Positions 21,245-30,388 of a DNA stretch of 64,000 bases are shown here, in pieces. Each line of letters starts with the position of its first letter. The first letter of the stretch is position 1. The position numbers were made by a program, and so were the translations under genes. The notes below the pieces were generated by a model, which was given only the letters and a program-made list of their open reading frames with translations, was not told the DNA's origin and searched no databases. The DNA comes from Anaerobacillus alkalilacustris (GTDB lineage: Bacteria; Bacillota; Bacilli; Bacillales; Anaerobacillaceae): contig NZ_MLQR01000043.1 in NCBI RefSeq assembly GCF_001866005.1, positions 62,001 through 126,000 on the forward strand. Reading direction: 5' to 3'.

Positions 21245-21521
21245 ATAATCAGAATTAGCTGTTTTTGAAAAATATCACTCTCCGATAGTCTTATTGCTTA
21301 AAATTAACTGAACTTGATTGAATTAGTTGGATTTATCGGGCTACATCCAAAATCATTATAATTTCTTCTAACGTTTTAACACATCAGAATATTGTGTATT
21401 TATGAAGAAAATAATGAAATATCAATATAATCCGCAATCGTCCAATCACATTTTTTAAAAGTCGAATATGGTATTGAGTGTAAGGTTAATTTTAATAAAA
21501 ATAAGAAAGGAGTGTTTGAAG

Positions 21522-21608
21522 ATGTCTGCACATGTAGGAACTGCAGGTTTCGCGTTAATCCTAGTCTTGTTTATTCTCTTAGTTATTATAGGTGCTGCGT
21601 ACGTTTGA
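21522..21608 (+). CDS. YjcZ-family sporulation peptide, 28 residues
   Basis: This very short peptide begins MSAHVGTAGFALILVLF and ends IIGAAYV, almost entirely one hydrophobic helix. The [17 protein letters not shown] signature is that of the small YjcZ/YjcZ-like sporulation peptides of Bacillaceae, thought to be membrane-associated and made in sporulation. The ribosome binding site AGAAAGGAG is about ten bases upstream. It is followed 170 bases later by a longer paralogue, so the two form a tandem pair. Confidence 0.8.
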   Translation: MSAHVGTAGFALILVLFILLVIIGAAYV

Positions 21609-21778
21609 TAGTAAATAAAAATAACTACTCTAAGTATCAGGGTAACGTGTTAAATACTTTCTTTTATTCTATAACTCAGTTAGTATTTTCGAAAATTCAA
21701 AAAAGCCCAATCAATAAAATAATTGATTAATAAGATAAAAGGGAAAGAAAAATTCTTTTTAAGAAAGGAGGATGTATA

Positions 21779-21937
21779 ATGCACGGATATGGTTGTGGTT
21801 GCGATCAACCAGTTGGTTATGGCTATGCAGCACCAGCTTACCCAGGACCAACTTATGGTGCTGGTAGAGGATTTGCATTAATCGTGGTGCTATTCATCCT
21901 ACTTGTAATTATCGGTACAGCTTATGTAACTGCATAA
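21779..21937 (+). CDS. YjcZ-family sporulation protein, 52 residues
   Basis: The first 30 residues are rich in Gly, Tyr, Pro and Ala ([20 protein letters not shown]), with two cysteines. The C-terminal 22 residues are one hydrophobic helix ([20 protein letters not shown]) nearly identical to the preceding 28-residue peptide. This layout is typical of YjcZ-family sporulation proteins. An excellent AGAAAGGAGG lies upstream. The Gly/Tyr-rich head suggests a coat- or membrane-associated location. A terminator follows. Confidence 0.85.
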   Translation: MHGYGCGCDQPVGYGYAAPAYPGPTYGAGRGFALIVVLFILLVIIGTAYVTA

Positions 21938-21971
21938 CTATAAGTAGCGTCAAGAAATAAGTGAAATGATA

Positions 21972-22008
21972 AGACGGTTCTTCCATAAAGGATTGAACCG
22001 TCTTTATT
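21972..22008 (+). terminator. Terminator after the yjcZ pair
   Basis: AGACGGTTC pairs with GAACCGTCT around a 14-base loop, followed by TTATTCATTT. Confidence 0.8.
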
Positions 22009-22066
22009 CATTTAGTATGTTATATATTATTTTGTTTAGGGTAAATTAGTTCGAAATATTGTCGAA

Positions 22067-22258
22067 TTACTTAATTACTTTGTAGTTCTTATGGGCAATC
22101 ACTGTTTTTCTCGGCTTGTCATCAGCTTCTTTTATGTCTAACTCAACAGAAGATGAATTATTATATACACCAATAATTTTTCCTTTTTCTCCTTTAAAAT
22201 CACCTGCTGTAATTTTAATCATATCTCCGGGTTGTGTTGTAATTTCCTCACTCATCAT
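22067..22258 (-). CDS. DUF2187 (YkvS-like) KOW-type small protein
   Basis: This 63-residue protein has a KOW-like beta fold: PGDMIKITAGDFKGEKGKII, a turn, then VELDIKEADD and a C-terminal IAHKNYKVIK. The final K(N/D)YKVI block is typical of YkvS/DUF2187 proteins of Bacillus, whose function is unknown; KOW-like modules often bind RNA. The ATG is preceded by AGGAGGGG. It is divergent from the SNF2 gene and sits beyond the terminator of the yjcZ pair. Confidence 0.82.
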   Translation of the reverse strand: MMSEEITTQPGDMIKITAGDFKGEKGKIIGVYNNSSSVELDIKEADDKPRKTVIAHKNYKVIK

Positions 22259-22456
22259 GAACCCCTCCTAATTTAATCAATTATATCGTTTGCTTGTTTC
22301 TTTTTCTTTAACCTTTGTAAAAAAAGTAAAAAATATAGCATTGTATAGTTATTCAAGTTTCGCTAATGAAAGCCTGTAAAAAAATTGATGGTTTATGTTA
22401 CAATCAAGCATAAAGAAAAATAGGTTGTACCACTATAATTTACTAGAAGGAGCAGT

Positions 22457-25400
22457 ATGCATTTGAATATAAATATCACTCCCAAGAAGATTAAAGAAAT
22501 GTGTGGAACTGTCTCCTTCAAAAAAGGGAGTTCATTCCAACGAGCAAACAACGTTACTTTTAAACATTACCACTCCAATGGATGTGAAGCAACCGTAAAA
22601 GGAACAGAAGAGTTTTTTGTTAAAATTGAAATGTTAGGGAACGGTAGTTTACATGCAACATGTAGCTGTCCAAAGTTATTATCGTACGAAAAGGACTGTC
22701 AGCATATTGCAGCTGTATTACTTTCCATTCATAAACATCAGCATCAAGGGCTTCCCCCTCTTAATACAAGCGATCTTCCTTCTATAGATCAAACATTAAC
22801 TGATGAGCTACTCACTCTTTTCAGCGATCGTCTGAAACCTTCAAGTGGTCAACAAATTCATTTTGAAAAAAGGCAGATTATTGAAATACTGTTTACGTGT
22901 AAACCGGTTTTGATTGAAAAAGGACAATTATTGTTGGGTATCGAGATGAAATTTGGACAGACTGTTGTGAAAAATGTTAGAGAGTTCCTAATAAATGTAA
23001 AAGAAGGAAAATCATATAACCTTTCTCCTATATTAAAATATGACCCGAAACATCATTGTTTTGATAGAGATGCAGATGCTATCCTTCAACATCTTATTCA
23101 AATAGCCTATGATGAAGTGAATGAAAAAGAGTTAGCATCAAATCAGTTAAATTATCTATGTATACCACCATCATCTTGGAATAGTTTTCAGCCACTTCTT
23201 GAACGAGCAAGTTTCGTGAAATGGGAATATCATTCAAATATCTACGACAGTATTTTATTTTCCCAGGAGCCATTAGATCTTCAATTTGAAATAAAAGAAG
23301 ATGATAGGAAAGGTTATCAATTAAAAATTGATGGACTTCAGCATTTAATTGCGCTACCAGCATATAGTTCTGTCCTCGTTGATGGTAAAGTAATTCAAAT
23401 GGAAAATGATGATTGCAAACGTGTTTTTGAACTAAAACAGATGTTAGAAGCCTCTAGAATAGATAACGTTCCTATTCCGAAGGAGAAAATAAATTTCTTT
23501 ATAGAAAAAGTCATTCCTGGTTTGCAAAAAATAGGTAATGTTCAATTGTGTGAGGAAATTTCTAAGGAATTTGTGAAAGCTCCTTTACTCGCAAAGTTGT
23601 ACTTAGATCGTGTAAATAATCGTCTTCTAGCAGGTCTTGAGTTTCATTATGAACATTTAGTGATTAATCCATTGGAAAACGTGGTAGTTAAAACTGGTCA
23701 TTTGTTTAGTAGAGATGAGAGGAAAGAAGAAATAATTTTACAACTGATGGACGAAAGTGGGTTTGCTAAAACAGATGGTGGATATTTCATGCACAATGAA
23801 AAAATGGAGTATGAATTTTTGTATCATGTAGTACCGAAGTTGGAAAAGCTAGTACAAATTTATGCCACAACATCAGTGAAAAATCGAATTTTTAAAGGGA
23901 ATGCTATACCGAAAATTAATATTAAGGTAAAAAAAGATCGGACAAATTGGCTAGAATTTAAATTTGATATGAATGGTATATCTGATAATCAAATCCGTGA
24001 GATTTTAGCAGCTTTAGAAGAAAAAAGGAAATATTATCGAATGAAAAACGGTTCACTTCTCTCGTTGGAGACAAGAGAATTTGATGATATGAAAAGCATT
24101 TTAAATACTTTTCCAAATCAACTTGATGATCTACAACAAGGTCTTCGTATTCCAATAGCTCGTGGTCTTGAAATACTTGATACTGTTGAAGGAAATGGTG
24201 TTTTGTCGTTTCAAGAGTCGTTTCGTGAGTTTATAAATCATTTACGCAACCCTGGAAGCTTAGATTTTGCGATACCTGAAGTTGTAGAACCTGTATTACG
24301 CGGTTATCAAAAGCGGGGCTTCAAGTGGATGAAAACGTTGGCTAACTATGGATTTGGTGGAATATTAGCAGACGATATGGGACTCGGAAAAACATTACAA
24401 AGTATTACTTTTATATTATCTGAATTACCTGAGATACGGAAAAAGAAACTACCGATATTAATTGTTTGTACATCTTCATTACTGTATAACTGGTTTAATG
24501 AAATTAGAAAGTTTTCACCAGATGTTAAGGCAGTTGTCATTGATGGTAATAAAAAAGATAGGATCAAATGCAGGCAGTCAATTGTCGGGATTGATGTATT
24601 AATTACTTCTTACCCACTGTTACGCGCGGACATAAAGTGGTATGAAGAAGAAGTTTTTCATGCTGTGTTTTTTGATGAAGCTCAAGCTTTCAAAAATCCG
24701 CTAACACAAACAGCTCGTGCAGTGAAAAAGCTACAGGCACATTACCGGTTTGCACTAACAGGAACCCCTGTTGAAAATTCATTAGTTGAGTTATGGTCCA
24801 TTTTTCATGTTGTTTTTCCTGAACTTTTTTCAGGATTAAAAGATTATAGTAAGCTTTCAAATGATGCAATTGCAAGGAGGACAAGGTTATTTTTGCTTCG
24901 AAGAATGAAAGAAGATGTACTTAATGAACTACCCAAAAAATTCGAAGTTATCGAAACTGTTGATTTACTTCCAGATCAAAAGAAGCTTTATGCTGCTTAT
25001 TTATCCAAACTAAAACATGAAACATTGAAGCATCTCAACAAAGAAACAATTAGGAAAAGCCGTATTAGAATTCTGGCTGGATTAACTCGGCTACGACAAA
25101 TTTGTTGTCATCCTGGATTATTTGTTGATGGATATAATGGAACATCATCAAAATATGAACAGCTGTTATCCATTCTAGAGCAAGCGAAGCTTTCAGGAAG
25201 GAGAGTATTGGTTTTCTCTCAGTTCACAAAAATGTTAGAGCTTATTGGTCGAGAATTAGCAAAGCAAGGAGTGTCTTTTTTCTATTTAGATGGCCAAACT
25301 CCATCCGAAGAAAGAGTGAAAATGTGCGAACGTTTTAATCGAGGTGATCGAAACTTATTTTTAATTTCCTTGAAAGCAGGAGGGACAGGTTTAAATTTAA

Positions 25401-25660
25401 CTGGTGCAGATACTGTTATTTTATATGATAGTTGGTGGAACCCCGCAGTCGAAGAGCAAGCAGCAGATCGTGCTCATCGTATTGGTCAAACAAATGAAGT
25501 TCAAGTTATTAAACTAGTTGCCAAAGGCACAATCGAAGAAAAAATGAATGAGCTCCAAGAAAAAAAGAGGCAATTAATTGAAGATATACTAAATCCTGTA
25601 CAAGAAGAAAAATCTTCAGTTTTAACTGAAGAAGATATTCGAGAAATATTAATGGTTTAA
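22457..25660 (+). CDS. SWIM zinc-finger SNF2-family ATPase
   Basis: This 1067-residue Swi2/Snf2 ATPase is of the bacterial RapA/YwqA-like group. The N-terminal SWIM zinc finger is visible as ATCSCP...DCQHIAAVL (residues ~73-93). The helicase core begins at about residue 610: Walker A DDMGLGKT (~640), DEAQ box FFDEAQAFKN (~738), motif III LTGTPVEN (~767), and in the second lobe FSQFTKMLELIG (~918), LISLKAGGTGLNLTGAD (~970) and AADRAHRIGQT (~1003). It translocates on double-stranded DNA to remodel bound proteins; the exact role in Bacillaceae is unknown. The ATG follows AGAAGGAG. Its terminator is separated from the stop by a P-family element. Confidence 0.92.
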   Translation: MHLNINITPKKIKEMCGTVSFKKGSSFQRANNVTFKHYHSNGCEATVKGTEEFFVKIEMLGNGSLHATCSCPKLLSYEKDCQHIAAVLLSIHKHQHQGLPPLNTSDLPSIDQTLTDELLTLFSDRLKPSSGQQIHFEKRQIIEILFTCKPVLIEKGQLLLGIEMKFGQTVVKNVREFLINVKEGKSYNLSPILKYDPKHHCFDRDADAILQHLIQIAYDEVNEKELASNQLNYLCIPPSSWNSFQPLLERASFVKWEYHSNIYDSILFSQEPLDLQFEIKEDDRKGYQLKIDGLQHLIALPAYSSVLVDGKVIQMENDDCKRVFELKQMLEASRIDNVPIPKEKINFFIEKVIPGLQKIGNVQLCEEISKEFVKAPLLAKLYLDRVNNRLLAGLEFHYEHLVINPLENVVVKTGHLFSRDERKEEIILQLMDESGFAKTDGGYFMHNEKMEYEFLYHVVPKLEKLVQIYATTSVKNRIFKGNAIPKINIKVKKDRTNWLEFKFDMNGISDNQIREILAALEEKRKYYRMKNGSLLSLETREFDDMKSILNTFPNQLDDLQQGLRIPIARGLEILDTVEGNGVLSFQESFREFINHLRNPGSLDFAIPEVVEPVLRGYQKRGFKWMKTLANYGFGGILADDMGLGKTLQSITFILSELPEIRKKKLPILIVCTSSLLYNWFNEIRKFSPDVKAVVIDGNKKDRIKCRQSIVGIDVLITSYPLLRADIKWYEEEVFHAVFFDEAQAFKNPLTQTARAVKKLQAHYRFALTGTPVENSLVELWSIFHVVFPELFSGLKDYSKLSNDAIARRTRLFLLRRMKEDVLNELPKKFEVIETVDLLPDQKKLYAAYLSKLKHETLKHLNKETIRKSRIRILAGLTRLRQICCHPGLFVDGYNGTSSKYEQLLSILEQAKLSGRRVLVFSQFTKMLELIGRELAKQGVSFFYLDGQTPSEERVKMCERFNRGDRNLFLISLKAGGTGLNLTGADTVILYDSWWNPAVEEQAADRAHRIGQTNEVQVIKLVAKGTIEEKMNELQEKKRQLIEDILNPVQEEKSSVLTEEDIREILMV

Positions 25661-25694
25661 TATATATTGTTGATCACTATGGTATTAATAGCAA

Positions 25695-25831
25695 ATTAAT
25701 CAAACTGATTTGTACTTAAGGGTCATAGCCCCCCCACCTCTAGGCGTAGCCTAGGTGGGTACTTCCATTCAGATGGAGTTGAGACTCCATCTGAAATTCC
25801 GATGTTCTAGCGAAGCTAGAACGAGTTCTCT
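25695..25831 (-). repeat. P-family multi-hairpin element, copy 2 (inverted)
   Basis: This is the reverse complement of copies 1 and 3, with boundaries ATTAATCAAACTG and GAGTTCTCT. It carries the same three hairpins, including the perfect GTTCTAGCGAAGCTAGAAC. It sits between the SNF2 stop codon and that gene's terminator, so it is carried in the 3' untranslated region of the mRNA. Confidence 0.82.
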
Positions 25832-25869
25832 AAGCACTTTCCATAAGAAAATGGATGGTGCTTTTTTTA
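25832..25869 (+). terminator. Terminator of the SNF2 gene, displaced by a repeat
   Basis: AGCACTTTCCAT pairs with ATGGATGGTGCT, followed by seven T. It lies about 170 bases after the stop because P copy 2 is inserted in between. Confidence 0.85.
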
Positions 25870-26023
25870 ATGAGTAAAATTAGGTTTCGCATTTTTGAGT
25901 TTTAGAATAATTAACATCTAACGAAATAGACTCTGGATATATGAATAATAAAAGGAAACCCCTCTTATAATGCAAACAAAAAATGGCATACTAAGAATAT
26001 TATTTGACGGAGGAGGTATAAAT

Positions 26024-27685
26024 GTGAGTACACTATCTATTTTTGCCTTAGGTGGTTTAAAGGAAATCGGTAAAAATATGTATGCCATCCAATTTAGGGA
26101 TGAAATAATTGTCATTGACTGCGGTAATAAGTTTCCTGATGAAAGTTTGTTAGGGATTGATTTGATCATTCCCGATATTACGTACTTGTTAGAAAATAAA
26201 GATAAAATCAAAGCTTTGATTGTGACGCATGGACATGAAGATCATATCGGTGGAATTCCATTTTTTCTCAAGAAATTGAATGTACCTGTTTATGCAACAC
26301 GTTTCACGCTTGGATTAATTGAATTAAAATTAAAAGAACATAGACTATTAAGGGAAACTGAATTAATTGAAATTGACTCAAACTCAAAATTGCTCTTTGG
26401 AGACATAAGCGTTAAATTTTTTAAAGTCAATCATAGTATTCCTGATTGCTTAGGAATCGTTTTTTATACTCCTGAAGGTGCAATCGTACATACAGGAGAT
26501 TTTAAGTTCGATTTAACTCCTGCTAATAATGAGTATTCAGATATTCATAAAATGGCTGAAATCGGAAAAAAAGGTGTTTTACTACTTTTATCTGAAAGCA
26601 CTAATGCGGAACGAAAAGGCTTAACCCCTTCGGAGCAAATGGTAGGCGAACACGTAGTAGAGGCGTTCATGAAAGCAAAACGAAAAGTTATTATTTCTAC
26701 GTTTGCATCAAATATAAACCGTGTTCAACAAGTAGTAGATGCTGCAAAAAAAACAAATAGAAAGCTTGCGCTACTAGGTAGAAGTATGGTAAATGTTGTA
26801 ACCGTGGCTATGGAACGTGGATATTTAGATGTACCTGACGGAATCTTAATTGATCAAGAAGAAATCAACATGATGGATCCTGAGAAAGTAGCTATTTTAT
26901 GTACAGGAAGTCAGGGAGAGCCGTTGGCTGCTCTAGCCCGTTTATCCAATTCGAGTTTTAGGGGAGTTGAGGTATTACCGGATGACACAATTATATTAGC
27001 AGCGGGCCCTATTCCTGGAAATGAAAGGGATGTTTCACGTATTATCGATAACTTCTTTGCCCTTGGAGCGAGGGTTATTTATGGATCTGGTAGTTCCTCT
27101 GGTATGCATGTATCTGGACATGGTTATCAAGAAGATCTAAAGTTAATGCTTACATTAATGAGACCAAAATATTTTATTCCTATTCACGGTGAATATCGCA
27201 TGCTACATCATCATCGTTTATTAGCGGAATCTGTTGGAGTAGAAGAAGGTCATACTTTTATTATGAGTAATGGTGATGTCGTTGACATCGAAAATTCAGA
27301 GGCTCGGATGACGAGAAAAATTCCAGCCGGGAATACCTTTATAGACGGGGTAGGGATTGGTGATGTTGGTGACATTGTATTACGAGACCGAAAGCAACTT
27401 TCAGAAGATGGAATGCTCGTTGTTGTTTTAACCTTAAGCAAATTGGAAAAAAAGCTAATTTCTGGACCGGACACTATTTCACGAGGTTTTGTTTATGGCG
27501 GGAATTCAGATGAGTTAATTAAAGACGTAAACCGTCTTATTACAAAAACTGTAAATGAATTGCATGAATCTAATAAAACACAATGGAATGTGATGAAGCA
27601 ATCGATAAAGAAATCAGTAGGACAATATTTATTCCAACAAACGAAGAAGAAGCCAATGATCTTACCGATTATTATTGAGGTTTAA
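26024..27685 (+). CDS. RNase J-family ribonuclease (J1-like active site)
   Basis: This 553-residue metallo-beta-lactamase/beta-CASP ribonuclease belongs to the endo/5'-3' exoribonuclease J family. The metal motif is THGHEDHIGG (residues ~72-81), followed by the conserved HSIPDCLGI and HTGDFKFD; the beta-CASP part includes STFASNINRVQQ, LCTGSQGEP and SGHGYQEDLK...PIHGEYR. The intact HGHEDH differs from B. subtilis RNase J2, where the motif is altered, so it is catalytically J1-like. The GTG at 26024 is chosen because GGAGGT lies just upstream and the protein then matches the usual ~555 residues. It is not next to the small RNAP epsilon gene that normally precedes rnjA, so it may be an additional paralogue. 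Confidence 0.88.
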   Translation: MSTLSIFALGGLKEIGKNMYAIQFRDEIIVIDCGNKFPDESLLGIDLIIPDITYLLENKDKIKALIVTHGHEDHIGGIPFFLKKLNVPVYATRFTLGLIELKLKEHRLLRETELIEIDSNSKLLFGDISVKFFKVNHSIPDCLGIVFYTPEGAIVHTGDFKFDLTPANNEYSDIHKMAEIGKKGVLLLLSESTNAERKGLTPSEQMVGEHVVEAFMKAKRKVIISTFASNINRVQQVVDAAKKTNRKLALLGRSMVNVVTVAMERGYLDVPDGILIDQEEINMMDPEKVAILCTGSQGEPLAALARLSNSSFRGVEVLPDDTIILAAGPIPGNERDVSRIIDNFFALGARVIYGSGSSSGMHVSGHGYQEDLKLMLTLMRPKYFIPIHGEYRMLHHHRLLAESVGVEEGHTFIMSNGDVVDIENSEARMTRKIPAGNTFIDGVGIGDVGDIVLRDRKQLSEDGMLVVVLTLSKLEKKLISGPDTISRGFVYGGNSDELIKDVNRLITKTVNELHESNKTQWNVMKQSIKKSVGQYLFQQTKKKPMILPIIIEV

Positions 27686-27697
27686 TAGAGCAGAAAA

Positions 27698-27744
27698 GCA
27701 GAAGGTAGCGTACAATTATAGTGTGTTGCTTTCTGTTTTTTTAT
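27698..27744 (+). terminator. Terminator after the RNase J gene
   Basis: CAGAAGGTAGCG and TGTTGCTTTCTG form an imperfect stem, followed by TTTTTTT. Confidence 0.75.
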
Positions 27745-28029
27745 AAGATCTAAACAGTGTTGTGAACAGATAATTAAGAAGTGTCCGTTAAAAAAGGGTA
27801 GAATTTATTGTCAGCAGGAAAACTATCAATCACGTTAGTTCCAAGTTGAAATAAAAGTTATCCTAACTTTTGTTATAGATGACAACAAATATTGGGACTA
27901 AATTTAGTTTTCTTTTCATTTATTCCGTGTAAAAATGTTTTAAGATATATATATAATAGTAGATTCATAATTCATTAAAATTTTACTATTATCAAGGTAA
28001 TGTTAGTGATTAAACAAGGAGCGGTTAGG
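27745..28029. other. Non-coding interval upstream of the substrate-binding-type gene
   Basis: I see no gene or clear RNA. It presumably holds the promoter for the next gene. Confidence 0.45.
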
Positions 28030-28974
28030 TTGAGTAAAAGATGGATATATTTTTTAGTCTTTGTTTTTATTATAGTTCTAATTGTTATTTTATGGAAAGA
28101 AGATGTTGATGACAAACCAAAAATAGTGGTTGTTTTAAAGGAATTAGATAATAATCCATATTGGTATATTGTAAAAGCGGGAGCAGAAAAAGCTTTTGAC
28201 GATTTAAATATAGATGGGATAGTTTTTGCTCCTAGTAATGAATATAAGATAGATGAACAAGAAAATCTTTTACAAAGTTTACTTAAACAAAATCCAGATG
28301 CACTTATTGTTTCTCCTATAGAAGAGTCAATCATTTCTCAATTAAAAAAATTTAATAAAAAAAATATTCCCGTACTTCTAATAGATACCGATGATCCTTG
28401 GGAAAATAAAACCTCTTATATTGGAACGAATAATTTTGACTTAGGTAAGTTAGGCGGAGCGTTATTGGGTACGCAACTACAACCAGGAGATAAAGTGGCT
28501 TTAATAACAGGAGATATTGAACAAGCAGTTATAGGTGATCGGATTATAGGAGCTAAAACTAGTTTAGAAGCTGCAGGGATAACAACAATTCTGAAAACAG
28601 ATGTACCAAATAATCCATTACAAGCGAAACGTGAAATGGAAACCCTTTTAGACAAACATCCAGATATTAATGGTGTTTATGCGACTACTGATATTTTGGC
28701 CATTGCATCTCATGAAATAATTATTAAAAATGGATATAATATACCAATAGTAGGAGCGGATGGAATTGTTGAAATGATTAAATTAATAGAAGATGAGACA
28801 CTACTTGGTACAGTAGCGCAGAATCCGTACGATATGGGATATTTAAGTGTTGAGACTGCAGTAAGAGCAATCAAAGGAGAAAATGTTGAAATGTATGTTG
28901 ATAGTGGAGTCGATATTATAGTTAAAGGTAATGCAACTCATAGAAAAGACTTCATAAAAAAGATATTGAGGTGA
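28030..28974 (+). CDS. Membrane-anchored sugar-binding-type protein (RbsB-like fold), solitary
   Basis: This 314-residue protein has one N-terminal transmembrane segment (IYFLVFVFIIVLIVILW, residues ~5-22), then an extracytoplasmic type I periplasmic-binding domain. Family features are NPYWYIVKAGAEKAFDDLN, PDALIVSPIEE, YIGTNNFDLGKLGG and GVYATTDILAIA. There is no lipobox cysteine, so anchoring is by an uncleaved helix. No ABC permease or ATPase is adjacent, so it may deliver ligand to a distant transporter or a sensor. The TTG at 28030 follows AAGGAG with an eight-base gap and is preferred over an upstream frame extension. A P element follows downstream. Confidence 0.8.
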   Translation: MSKRWIYFLVFVFIIVLIVILWKEDVDDKPKIVVVLKELDNNPYWYIVKAGAEKAFDDLNIDGIVFAPSNEYKIDEQENLLQSLLKQNPDALIVSPIEESIISQLKKFNKKNIPVLLIDTDDPWENKTSYIGTNNFDLGKLGGALLGTQLQPGDKVALITGDIEQAVIGDRIIGAKTSLEAAGITTILKTDVPNNPLQAKREMETLLDKHPDINGVYATTDILAIASHEIIIKNGYNIPIVGADGIVEMIKLIEDETLLGTVAQNPYDMGYLSVETAVRAIKGENVEMYVDSGVDIIVKGNATHRKDFIKKILR

Positions 28975-29120
28975 AATAAGATAAAAATAATAAAGTCATA
29001 ATGTAAATACACTTCTAATAAGTGAAAAAATACCATTGTAAGAAAGCTCTTATATAGGGTTAATAGGTAATGGAAAAGCGGTTAAAGTCCTTTTCGATTC
29101 CTTTAATTTTTGAAGTTTTA

Positions 29121-29264
29121 AGAGAACTCGTTCTAGCTTCGCTAGAACATCGGAAATTCAGATGGAGTCTCAACTCCACCTGAATGGAAGTTTCCACCTA
29201 GGCTACGCTTAGAGGTGGGGGTCTATGACGTCTATGACCCTTAAGTACAAATCAGTTTGATTAA
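29121..29264 (+). repeat. P-family multi-hairpin element, copy 3
   Basis: It starts AGAGAACTCGTTCTAGCTTC and ends CAGTTTGATTAAT. It has the same hairpins as copies 1 and 2, but the segment GTCTATGAC is tandemly duplicated (GTCTATGACGTCTATGACCC). It lies between the sugar-binding-type gene and hisJ, which converge here. Confidence 0.82.
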
Positions 29265-29286
29265 TTTCACGTAAATCGATATAGAT

Positions 29287-29321
29287 AATCAGTGGGAGAT
29301 GAAAGAAAACCCCCACTGATT
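29287..29321. repeat. IS200/IS605-type end-like hairpin
   Basis: AATCAGTGGG and CCCCACTGATT form a stem with the loop AGATGAAAGAAAAC, followed by AAAGTTCAGCTTT. The same GAAGTTCAGCTTT tail ends P copy 4 at 37697-37707, which suggests a common element end. It may also act as the terminator for the convergent hisJ gene. Confidence 0.55.
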
Positions 29322-29395
29322 AAAGTTCAGCTTTTTCAAATAAATTGAACCCATTCTAACAATCCATCATTATTATTAGATTGGTTTAATGTATT

Positions 29396-30214
29396 TTATA
29401 AGGGTACAACTACTTTTTTCTTTTCTTTAAAATAAACCCATTCTTTGAACCCAATTTCCTTTAGTTTTTCGTTAACTAAATCATAATCGTCACCTACTCG
29501 GTCAGGAATGTGAGCATCAGATCCGAAAGTCACATCGACGCTATAATAAAGGGCACGTTCTAACATTTCATTAGAAGGATACCAGCCTCCAACGTCTTTC
29601 ATTTTGCCAGATGTGTTTATTTCGATCGCAACACCTGCTTGTCCAATGACTTTTAATGTATGTTCGACTGCCTCTGTTTGTATCGAAGTAAAAGCTGGAT
29701 AATACCCTTTCATTGCGTCAATATGACCAAGAATCTGGAACAATCCGCTACGTGCTGAGCGCTCAATTAATTGATAGTAAGTTTCTTTCGTACGTACTTT
29801 TTCTTTATCGGTAAGACCTTCCCATCGTCCTTTTTTAAATATATTGATCTCATCGACATGGTGAACGGAACCAATGATGTAATCAAATGGATACGGTTCG
29901 AAACAGGAGCGATAGTTTTCAACATACTCTGGAAAAAAGTCTGATTCAATCCCTAGCAAAACATCAATTTTTTCACTATAAATTTCCTTAAGATGAAGGA
30001 CTTCCTTCACATAATTTTTAAATTCACTTTTCGGCATTGCTATTCCTGGTAATGGATGATCTTCTTCACTTGAGAAATAAGGGGTGTGATCAGATATTCC
30101 GATAACAGTTAGCCCCTTTTCAATAGCAGCTTCAATATAATCACGTATTTTTCCTTGGGCATGTCCACACCGATCGTGATGTGTATGTATATCAAATTTC
30201 ACTTTAGTATTCAA
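29396..30214 (-). CDS. hisJ: Histidinol-phosphatase, PHP family (HisJ)
   Basis: This 272-residue PHP-domain phosphatase cleaves L-histidinol phosphate in histidine synthesis. Metal ligands are visible in FDIHTHHDRCGHA (residues ~8-20), GISDHTPY (~40), GIESDFFPE (~88), GSVHHVD (~115), GHIDAMK (~163) and the C-terminal GSDAHIPDRVGDDY (~230). The start is TTG, with GAGGTGATC upstream; no in-frame ATG fits. Other his genes are absent nearby, as in B. subtilis where hisJ is also separate. It is transcribed in the same direction as spo0M upstream, with an inverted repeat between the two. Confidence 0.9.
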   Translation of the reverse strand: MNTKVKFDIHTHHDRCGHAQGKIRDYIEAAIEKGLTVIGISDHTPYFSSEEDHPLPGIAMPKSEFKNYVKEVLHLKEIYSEKIDVLLGIESDFFPEYVENYRSCFEPYPFDYIIGSVHHVDEINIFKKGRWEGLTDKEKVRTKETYYQLIERSARSGLFQILGHIDAMKGYYPAFTSIQTEAVEHTLKVIGQAGVAIEINTSGKMKDVGGWYPSNEMLERALYYSVDVTFGSDAHIPDRVGDDYDLVNEKLKEIGFKEWVYFKEKKKVVVPL

Positions 30215-30285
30215 ACTCGATCACCTCATGTAATTCTTTTGCTTATATTTTTTTCCATTTTAATATAAAATTATTAATTATGATA

Positions 30286-30340
30286 CCTGGCACTCCTTAA
30301 ATGTATATATTATTTAGAAATTTTCTAAAGGCGTGCCAGG
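30286..30340. repeat. Long inverted repeat between spo0M and hisJ
   Basis: CCTGGCACTCCTT and AAGGCGTGCCAGG pair with one mismatch around a 29-base A/T-rich loop. No T-run follows in the minus direction, so it is not a canonical terminator. Confidence 0.6.
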
Positions 30341-30388
30341 GCAATCATTCTTGTTTACTAAGTTTGATATTTAGTAATTATGAATTTT

